Below are positions 56,602 to 64,000 of a stretch of 64,000 nt of DNA, one piece after another. The position numbers and the translations under genes were made by a program. This DNA is from Camillea tinctor (lineage: Eukaryota > Ascomycota > Sordariomycetes > Xylariales > Xylariaceae). The DNA is taken from positions 372,001 through 436,000 of the forward strand of contig MU394063.1 of assembly GCA_022578605.1 (NCBI GenBank). The letters run 5' to 3'. How positions within the stretch are numbered: the first letter of the stretch is position 1; the number at the start of each line of letters is the position of its first letter. Below the pieces are notes generated by a model. It was not told the origin of the DNA. It saw nothing but the letters and a program-made list of their open reading frames with translations, and did no database searches.

Positions 56602-58662
56602 ATGCAGCATCAACCTATCTACGGCCAGGAACATGCCCCACCCACCTCCAAGCGTCAGAAGGTCCAGCCTTTGACAACGCCTGCGGCTTCGACAGAACCT
56701 GACACGGAAATTATCAGTCTCCTAAGTTCTGACCAGAATCAAGAGGATAACAACAACCGTGATCTAGAGGAAGAGGATGTTACCGCATTATCACCCGAGA
56801 AATCTGACTCTTCTAGCTCTAAGCGCAAGAGAGCCGAGACTCAGACTTATACCGGTCCATCTCTGCCCGTTCCAGTTGAACCAAGCTCTGCTTTCCCGAG
56901 CCTCGTGTCTTCATCTCCGCCGCCCTTGATGACGATAGCATCCCCGACCAACGAGATTGTAACAACACCAACGTCCTCACCATCTGGCCCCCATAAATCA
57001 CTAGCACCTCCAGGTCCCCCTGTTCCCACCCCTACCTCGAGCACCCTGAACACCGTTAACCCGGAAGAGCCGCAGCTCTGCCCGGAACAGGCACGCTTAG
57101 TTGAACTGATAGCGAGTGGGAGAAATGTGTTCTACACGGGTTCGGCCGGCTGTGGGAAATCCACCGTCTTGAAAGCTTTTACTAAGCGACTCCAAGACAT
57201 GGGTAAGAAAGTTCGCATCATAGCACCCACCGGCCGCGCAGCCTTGCAGGTCAATGGATCGACTACCTGGACATTCGCCGGTTGGACTCCGGACCACCAT
57301 AAGCGCCCGCTTGAAAAGCTGCAGGCGGCCGCGCATGGTAAGTTTGTCTGGAAGCGTTTCAATGAAACCGACGTCCTGGTCATCGATGAGATTTCCATGG
57401 TAGAAAACCTCCACTTCGAGAGGCTGAACGAAGTTATGAAAACAGCTCGCTTGAACCCCCACGCACCCGTGCAGCCAGCATTTGGAGGCGTTCAGATCGT
57501 TGTAACAGGCGACTTCTGTCAGCTACCGCCAGTGAAGCCTTTTCAACATTGTATAACGTGTGGATCCGAGCTTACCGATAAGTACACTGATGCTGGCAAA
57601 GTCTATGTTTGCCCTAATAAACGCGAATGCAATTCTCGAGTATACCGCGATGAGGACAAATGGGCTTTTCGGAGCAAGGCTTGGGAGGAATGCGACTTTG
57701 TTCATGTCCATCTCAACACGATCCACCGTCAAACTGATCAGACATTTATACGCATACTGCAAAAGTGCAGAATCGGTGAGAGGCTCACCTCCGAAGACAC
57801 GGACATCTTGATGAACCACAAGACCATGGTTCAGCACGCAGTCAAACTCTTCTCTACTAGGGACGATGTCGCCAGAGTCAATCGGCTTGAATTTGCGAAG
57901 CTAAAGAGCATCAACCACATCTATTGGTGTTTAGATGACTTTCTATGGCACAGTGAACGCCACCCCCATCTGAGTTGGAAAGGAGTCCGCAAGTCCGCAG
58001 GCCCGCAGTCTACAGGGCCTCTACGCGCCCTTGAGGACCACCGCTTCGATGAGTGTGTCCAGCTTAAGCAGGGTATGCTAGTCGTCCTGCTCGTGAACCT
58101 TGATCTGAACCTGGGGCTTTGCAACGGAAGCCAGGGCATCGTGTGCGGATGGGAGAAGTACGACCCTAGAAAGCTGCCCAAGGCCAAGGTCGGCAAGAAC
58201 GATCCCGAGAATAGGATCTTCGGCGAGCGCGCCCACGTCAAGGAGGACTACATCAAGCGCTTCATTCTCGACAGCGGCGCCAGCCACAAGGCTTGGCCGA
58301 TTGTGCGATTCCACAACGGCCTTGTCCGCACGATCTACGCTAACTGCTCTATCGCCGAGCTGGGTGACGAGCAGCCCTACAGCCTCCTGATCCGGGCGCA
58401 GATCCCTCTTGCTCCCGCGTGGGCGATGACTATCCACAAGAGTCAAAGTCTCACGTTAGAGCGCGTCATCGTGGATCTCTCCAAAGCGTTCGAGGAGGGC
58501 CAGGTGTACGTCGCTCTCTCCCGAGCGACCGGCCTGCACGGCCTCAAGATTGAGGGCGACTCGGCGGGACTGCTCGCCGGGCTGGGCGGCAACAAGGAGG
58601 TCCAAGCATTTCTTAGGGAGAGGTTCGGTGGCTTGAATGGGATAATGAGCGCGGCGTCGTGA
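56602..58662 (+). CDS. PIF1-like superfamily 1 DNA helicase
   Basis: A 686-residue single-exon helicase. PIF1 enzymes unwind DNA 5'-3' at G-quadruplexes, telomeres and stalled forks. Motifs in order: LCPEQARLVELI (Q-type) at about 159, Walker A GSAGCGKS (180-187), Ia APTGRAAL (209-215), Walker B DEIS (262-265), III TGDFCQLPP, a C-terminal PIF1 block NGSQGIV, motif V-type MTIHKSQSLTLERVIVDLS, and VI VYVALSRATGLHGL. A four-cysteine insert (C317, C320, C337, C343), zinc-ribbon-like, lies between motif III and the next helicase motif. The N-terminal 155 residues are disordered. EIISLLSSDQNQED (36-49) resembles a SUMO-interaction motif, and SSSKRKRAE (about 71-79) a nuclear localisation signal. 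It lacks a Helitron Rep domain, so it looks like a host-type helicase. An upstream mitochondrial presequence exon cannot be excluded. Confidence 0.92.
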   Translation: MQHQPIYGQEHAPPTSKRQKVQPLTTPAASTEPDTEIISLLSSDQNQEDNNNRDLEEEDVTALSPEKSDSSSSKRKRAETQTYTGPSLPVPVEPSSAFPSLVSSSPPPLMTIASPTNEIVTTPTSSPSGPHKSLAPPGPPVPTPTSSTLNTVNPEEPQLCPEQARLVELIASGRNVFYTGSAGCGKSTVLKAFTKRLQDMGKKVRIIAPTGRAALQVNGSTTWTFAGWTPDHHKRPLEKLQAAAHGKFVWKRFNETDVLVIDEISMVENLHFERLNEVMKTARLNPHAPVQPAFGGVQIVVTGDFCQLPPVKPFQHCITCGSELTDKYTDAGKVYVCPNKRECNSRVYRDEDKWAFRSKAWEECDFVHVHLNTIHRQTDQTFIRILQKCRIGERLTSEDTDILMNHKTMVQHAVKLFSTRDDVARVNRLEFAKLKSINHIYWCLDDFLWHSERHPHLSWKGVRKSAGPQSTGPLRALEDHRFDECVQLKQGMLVVLLVNLDLNLGLCNGSQGIVCGWEKYDPRKLPKAKVGKNDPENRIFGERAHVKEDYIKRFILDSGASHKAWPIVRFHNGLVRTIYANCSIAELGDEQPYSLLIRAQIPLAPAWAMTIHKSQSLTLERVIVDLSKAFEEGQVYVALSRATGLHGLKIEGDSAGLLAGLGGNKEVQAFLRERFGGLNGIMSAAS

Positions 58663-59630
58663 ACTACTTTCAGGCTACATAAAGTCAGGTATTTGGGTTT
58701 TTAGTGTGTTTGTTTTGCTTTTTTTCTGCATACTACCTACGATTTTGCTCGGTCTGAGTTAATGCACCCTAGGCAAATAAGGATATGACTTTGGTGGGTA
58801 AAGGCACAAGGAACTGGCGCATGTTCTAGATCGGTGGGTTGGCTACTATTCAGAGCTGGACATATAAGTCGGGTATTAGGTAACGAACGTTTTTATTCGA
58901 AAACCCCGGTTCCAATGTATACTTTTTGGGTGGAAATACCGCCATTACTTACAAGATGAAAAGTATAAAATTCCAGCTTGCAGGCACACTCAACTTTGCC
59001 CCTTATCCAATCCCAATTTGTTGCTTCTTGTCACTATTCCCCTTTCGACCGTCCGATATTTGGAATATGGAATTTATGATATACTATACATACACCAGTG
59101 GCCCTACAACCCTTCATACACGGGGTTCATGAAACACTCATCACGACTTGCCACCCGAAACCCAAATTGTTATGTATAGCTCAATTATACGACGAGGATA
59201 TGTTCAGGTCGAAATCATGTAGATTTATCCTCTTTCAACAGGGTCCAACATATAGGTTAAAGCAGATCAGCAGCTTGGGCAAGTTTGCGGTCCAATGGAT
59301 GTCGTGCAGGTGGCACGACCTGCATAATCTAAACCACCTCCATGAGTGAGGGGCAGAGCCACGTACTACAAGGCTGCGGCTCTAGGCGGGGACTCCTTAT
59401 ACAGCCTGAGATACTATATACTCCCCCGTGATCCGGTGTAGAGACAAATGCAGATGTATTGTCAGCAGGATCAAAGCCCCGTAGGCACTCGTTAGTGCGC
59501 GTATGTAGCACGATAAAAAGAGTAATGTGCAATAAAATATTGGTTAACCATCGTGAGTTCGCGAGATCTTAATATTTTCTCACGCTAACCTGGTTTTTTT
59601 TATAGGAAATATTGTGAATAAAGCCAAGAC
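58663..59630. other. Intergenic region upstream of the CorA-like gene
   Basis: No convincing gene is seen in about 970 bp; short ORFs are scattered on both strands. The segment just before the start codon at 59631 has a T-rich tract (59593-59601) ending in TATAG, possibly a leader splice site. Confidence 0.5.
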
Positions 59631-61773
59631 ATGGACGAGTTCTTGTTTTCGGAGCATGTGAGGTCTCTGGAGAGCTTCCCGGAGCCCGTCAAGTATCTCG
59701 AGATATTGAATTACGAGGTCCGTGATAATCCTCTATAGCGAGGCATCAATCTCGACTGGGTCTCCGCATCATCCCCTAACTGACGATTATTAATGCGAAT
59801 CTCAAATGGATAGGATACGTCCCGTAATACTGCAGAACATAACCTCCTGAGTTTGGAAGACTTCGACGATTTCCTCGCCCAAAAGGTTTACTCCTTCACC
59901 TCCTTTTCTCTACTGTGCTTAATGCCTCGAAAACTGTCAACTTACAGCTTTCCCGCCTTCTGATACAGGGTAGATTCTCTCCCATAAACACCTCGCAATT
60001 CCTCAACGGCATACGGCTTGTGTACGCTCTCCCCTCTCATTCCATCCTTCAGACACCCGGCTTTATACCCGTTTTTTCATAGATACGAAGAGTGAAAAAA
60101 AAAAAAGATTAAAGAACCGGGGTTAGAGAAAAGGAAACTCACAACCCGCCTGCTTCTAGGTACCAACAAGATGTGAACCACCCGCACAACTTCGAACTCA
60201 ACTTCATCTCCCTGCCCATTAAGCATTACAAGTCCCTCGTACGCGAGATGCGCCTACCCCTACGGGCCCTCGAGGCCGCCGCCGCCGTCGGGCCGTTCTT
60301 TTGGTGGACGTACGAGGAAGGGGATGCAGAATCGGGGCCGACGCTGCGTGAGTTCTTCTCGCATTATTTTTTACCTCCACTCCTATCCTACCCGACATAA
60401 ACTTCCGGAGCTCGGCACATAGCTAGTATAACAGCAGGTCAGCTAACATGTCAGGAAACGTTCTCAGAGATGATCTTCCGCAAGTCGGACGTGCGCTGGC
60501 GCGGCCACCCACGCGGCTGGGAGATGATGCTCTCCTACTCCTTCCGCACGCGCATCACCTCGGGCTACGTCAAAGGCACCGAGAGCGCGGGGATCGGGGA
60601 CCTGCTGAGGCAATTATCGGCATGCGCGCGGCCGGCTGCGCATCCATTGGCTTGTAAATAAACCCTCCTCCCCCTTTCTTCCTCTCGCCCCTTCCCTCCC
60701 CCCTCTTTCTCTTTCTCTCTTGGTTTAATTAACATGGTTATAAACCCTAGTGCCCATCCTCGTCCTCTCGCTCTCCTTCTCCCCGCAGAACGACCGCGCC
60801 CAGCGCGAGGCGCGCGACCGCCTGCGCCAGATCGAGCACGGGCTCAGCCGCCGCTACACCGTCGACGCCGCCGTCGGCTACGAGGACCTGGACCCCCGCG
60901 AGATCAAGGTCGACGTCGCGAGCCAGCGCCTCACCGAGTGCCAGTGCGAGGTCCTGCAGAAGCGCCCGCAGGCGTGGCGCAACGTGGTGGTGCGGGTCGG
61001 GAAGGCGATGGAGCGCTTCGAGGGGGTGGAGTTCCAGCTGGATCTTCTGAAAAAAGGGAAGAGTGGCGCGCTGGAGGCGCTGCATAGCGAGTTGGAGAGT
61101 CGCCTGGATTTCCTGATGGTGAAGCTGGAGGGCCTGGAGAATTACACGCATGTCTCGCTTGAGCGACTGAATATGCAGCGCGAGGTGGTGAGTCATGGTT
61201 CCTGTTACTTGTCCGCGTGTTTTCTTCTTTGGTTTTCTGGACCAGTTACTAAAAGATTTTCTTTTGCCATCTGCTCCAGATGCACAGTATCATCAACCAG
61301 AGAGAGTCGAGGCTTAGCCTCCGCATCGCTGCCGAGCAGCACCGCTTATCGGACGCCAGTAAACGGGACAGCAGCTCGATGAAGACGCTGACGTTTCTAG
61401 GTTCCATTTTCCTGCCGGGCACTTTCGTCTCGTCGCTTTTCAGCATGACGTTCTTTGACTTCAGCAGCGGTACGCCATCACCACCCCCTGATTCTATTTA
61501 TCAATGCTGCTCACTGCTAACCAACCCGCAGATCGAGAAGGCCAGGTGTCCAAGAGCCTATGGCTCTACTTCGTGATCACCGTGCCCCTAACTATCTTCA
61601 TCGTCGGTGGCTGGTGGCAGCTTGATCGGCTGCTCGGCAGAAAAGTGACTACAGATGATCGCGGGGAGGAGATGGACATGGAGAAGCTCGAGGACATGAT
61701 CATGCAAGGGATCCGGAAGCGCACTGGGCTTGCTAGCTACCCGGCGCCGAATGGCCAGCTCTCACGGCGATGA
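59631..61773 (+). CDS. CorA-like Mg2+/divalent-cation transporter
   Basis: A 501-residue membrane protein. The eight-exon model is 59631-59717, 59814-59885, 59948-60021, 60160-60347, 60438-60653, 60751-61187, 61280-61469 and 61532-61773, all in phase and ending in TGA. Joins restore LVYQQDVNHPHNF, TLRQLTCQETFSEM and HPLALPILVLSLS, the last typical of fungal CorA-like proteins. Residues about 1-390 form the soluble domain with long helices (DRAQREARDRLRQIEHGLS; LEGLENYTHVSLERLNMQRE). Two membrane spans close the protein: TM1 around 393-417 (TLTFLGSIFLPGTFVSSLFS) and TM2 around 430-450 (LWLYFVITVPLTIFIVGGWW). The GMN motif of true CorA is replaced by FSMTFF, the usual fungal variant. Ion specificity is unknown. 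The exon boundaries were chosen by frame and splice consensus and the 59948-60021 exon is the least certain. Confidence 0.85.
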
Positions 61774-62635
61774 CAGGGAGTTGCGATATTTCGCTTTGCA
61801 TCAGGCATTCAGTCCAGATTTTGCTTGCTCTTAAGTGTGATTGCCTTCAAGGCAACTCCTAGTCTCTACATATCAGAAATAACTTTTGAAAACTACAAAA
61901 ATAAATGTCACCAGTCTTTCATCATTATACGGAATATAAAATAGTTAAGCGTGGGGGGGGAAACGTTACGAGATCTCGCGTGAGGTATCTAAAAGTTAGA
62001 TTACTTCGAGTTATAACGGTCCCCGTGGGTAACTCCTATTTTATATGCATTATGGGCTTGACATTACTGTTGCAGAAGAATATGACTAATGACTATAGTC
62101 AGAAAATGGTAGTATATGTATCTATATACTATCAAACAGCTTGATATATATTTAGGTACCAAGCATTTCCAATCTTGCTAACTCAACCCTATAAAAGGGG
62201 TTAGTCAGTCTAAAGTCCAAGGGGTGTCCACCCTGGCCATAAAAATCCATTCTCATGTCCACGTATCACATATAAACCAACATAATAGACTGGTCGGCAC
62301 GTCATGTGCCGAGTTAGCGTAGGCAAAAGTTGCCTAGGAGCACCTAAAAACGCTGAGGTATGCAACCCCAACACGAGTTCTTTCAAAGCCTATCCCCAAA
62401 GTAAAGATCAACAACACTATCCCTCCATATTTCGGGCTTTCCGCCGTATTATTCCGTATCGTTTCTCAGAGAGGAGAGTAACAAGGTGAAATCAACAATA
62501 CACCATTCCGATCTTCGTCCATAGCTGCCTTCCTCATTGTCCCTCGCCAGATCATCGTTGTGGAATCGAGTATAACCATGCGTACCGGCGAGAGCCTGCG
62601 GGGTGGATAACTCAACTCCCACTACTTTGACTTCT
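61774..62635. other. Convergent intergenic region
   Basis: Mostly AT-rich and AT/TA-repeat sequence (for example near 62105-62150), holding the 3' UTRs of the neighbouring genes. No gene is seen. Confidence 0.55.
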
Positions 62636-62866
62636 TTACCGTTTTGAGAATTTGTTGCTTAAATCCTTGGCGCCTTGCTTGATACGGTCGTTTAGTGTGT
62701 CAAGCGGGCTCTTTTGCGTCTTTGATATCTGCTGAGGCTGGGAACCGCTATCTTTGACCTTTACGCCTGTATTCCCACCTGTCCGTAGAGTGTATCCTTT
62801 GTACTCTGACTCGCCATTTTGAGAATGATTGGAGCTTGTGTAATCATGATTCTGGTTGTTGGACAT
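62636..62866 (-). CDS. Small hydrophilic protein, 76 residues, unknown function
   Basis: The frame starts with ATG at 62866 and ends with TAA. The product is polar (MSNNQNHDYTSSNHSQNGES) with a basic, possibly amphipathic C terminus (LDTLNDRIKQGAKDLSNKFS). The ordered C-terminal helix-like block and lack of homopolymer bias suggest a real gene. No domain is recognised and no upstream intron could be judged. A chance ORF remains possible. Confidence 0.45.
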   Translation of the reverse strand: MSNNQNHDYTSSNHSQNGESEYKGYTLRTGGNTGVKVKDSGSQPQQISKTQKSPLDTLNDRIKQGAKDLSNKFSKR

Positions 62867-64000
62867 GATTGCAAGGAGTTGTGGATGTATGTATTGAAAA
62901 TAAAATTGTAGGTTCAGTCAAAGTTTCAGCTTCGTAGGTGAATTTGTTCCAGGCTCTGTATCGTGTTGGGGGTCGAGACAATAATGCTAATACCAGAAGC
63001 TCGTATATTATATCACCATCATAGTGCTAAAGAACAAGGTGAGGACAGCATAGATATTGGGAAAGAGTATGAATATATACTCCTGGAGAAGGCTGAGTAG
63101 GCCTTGGCTCTTACAGATTACCTCACAACACCTTGCCACCCCCAAATGGCGATTGCTAAGTGCTTCATATGAATTCAAGCTCTAAAATCACATGTCTACT
63201 TAATCTTTCTTTAGCGAGAAGTTCGGAAAGACAAGGGAAAAGCAAGGGAGCAAGGCGTATCCTATGGTTTCGGTCCCGTAGTTAGAAGTTAGTAGGGACG
63301 CGTAAGCAGAAGGGAAGTGAGTACTCGCCGTAAAGTGTCTTTGTTGGACATGGCCAACAGAATAACCATCGTAAGGACGATGAGAGGCCGGAACTACCAA
63401 AGGCTGTACAAGGCTGAGGAAACAAAGCAGCTCAAGTAAAAAAGGGTCACGCGGCTCTGCATTTTTTTTTATTTGATGTCTTATATGACGAAAATTATAG
63501 CATCTCCCTTGCTTAAAATACGAGGACCGTGGCAGGCCACGTATTTAGATTCATATCAGAGTGTACTCGGTTCTGTTGTGACTATCTTTGTGCTGTCCAG
63601 GGGGTCGATTGAAGCAACACGGAGCCACGACATGAAGACTGTAGGAAATAAGCCTCAGAGAGGGGTTTTTTTTCCTCTTCTAATAAAAATTTGAATGTAC
63701 TCTTATCATGAAAAAAAAGGCAGCAACCTAGAAATCTTTCCAGCCCTCGCTAACAGTCAGCTGTGGTTCCGACTTTTCAGAGACAAGTAACCTGCATCAG
63801 TGCATTTCTCCCGAATGATATGCGGATAAAGGCAATAAAAATTTAATTTTCGAGCTATCTTCCCTTCTTTCTTTCATTTTCAAGTGCCTATTGACGTATA
63901 TGCACGCTGTGATAAACAAGAACAGTCTAGCTTCTCTTCGCAGCTTATCTTATTATTCAGGAGATACTGCTTAAATTCCATACCTTGCATAGATAATATA
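62867..64000. other. Window end, no gene recognised
   Basis: About 1.1 kb upstream of the small ORF. Small ORFs at 63200-63400 (-) and 63473-63694 (+) have no recognisable features. Whatever gene lies beyond 64000 is not visible. Confidence 0.5.

Noticed and set aside
56602..58662. Helitron element, suggested by the PIF1-like helicase
   Set aside because: No Rep/HUH domain precedes the helicase, and no TC...CTRR ends were noticed nearby.

Overview
The window is nuclear DNA of a filamentous ascomycete (Pezizomycotina, most likely a Sordariomycete; the class is an inference). The reasons are short introns of 56-134 nt with GTRNGT donors and CTAA-like branch sites, mostly one- to four-exon genes, long pyrimidine-rich leaders, and typically fungal proteins such as a Cex1/Scy1 pseudokinase, Lst8, a fungal CorA-like transporter lacking a visible GMN motif and a vanillyl/berberine-type FAD oxidase. 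No bacterial operons, tRNA genes, rRNA genes or CRISPR arrays were found.

Layout. 1-540: 3' end of homoserine kinase. 541-4372: gene-free. 4373-5933: secreted FAD-linked oxidoreductase. 6550-8904: SCY1-like pseudokinase/HEAT protein. 10378-11724 (-): TOR-complex WD40 protein Lst8, four exons. 13331-13749 (-): small CxxCxG protein with a lysine-rich tail. 13750-19320: large gene-poor stretch with an assembly gap. 19321-21907 (-): tail-anchored FHA protein with two SUMO-interaction-like motifs. 24809-26200: IFRD-family protein. 27724-28840 (-): NmrA-like gene that looks broken at its 5' end. 28841-35675: gene-poor, with a decayed ankyrin-like fragment and a second gap. 35676-41228: very large disordered protein. 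43117-43878: hotdog thioesterase-like protein. 44259-45302 (-): MYND-finger protein. 46410-48656: putative Ulp1/C48-like protease domain fused to a coiled-coil, low-complexity tail. 49440-51780 (-): Mx-like dynamin GTPase. 53410-55134 (-): GNAT acetyltransferase. 56602-58662: PIF1-like helicase. 59631-61773: CorA-like metal transporter, eight exons. 62636-62866 (-): small hydrophilic ORF.

The genes do not form one obvious pathway. Housekeeping genes (homoserine kinase, Scy1/Cex1, Lst8, IFRD) fill the first half. Between 43 and 59 kb sit several families that are often lineage-variable in fungi: MYND finger, Ulp1-like, Mx-like dynamin, GNAT and PIF1-like. SUMO-related signatures recur in the window (a Ulp1-like triad, and SIM-like motifs in the FHA and PIF1-like proteins), but a functional link is only conjecture.

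Two structural points matter to a reader. Both N-gaps lie in G/C homopolymers and are flanked by a clean and a degraded copy of the same sequence, which suggests unresolved contig overlaps. The perfect 10-bp palindrome TACCTAGGTA occurs at least eight times, always between genes. All exon models were built by eye from splice signals and reading-frame continuity.
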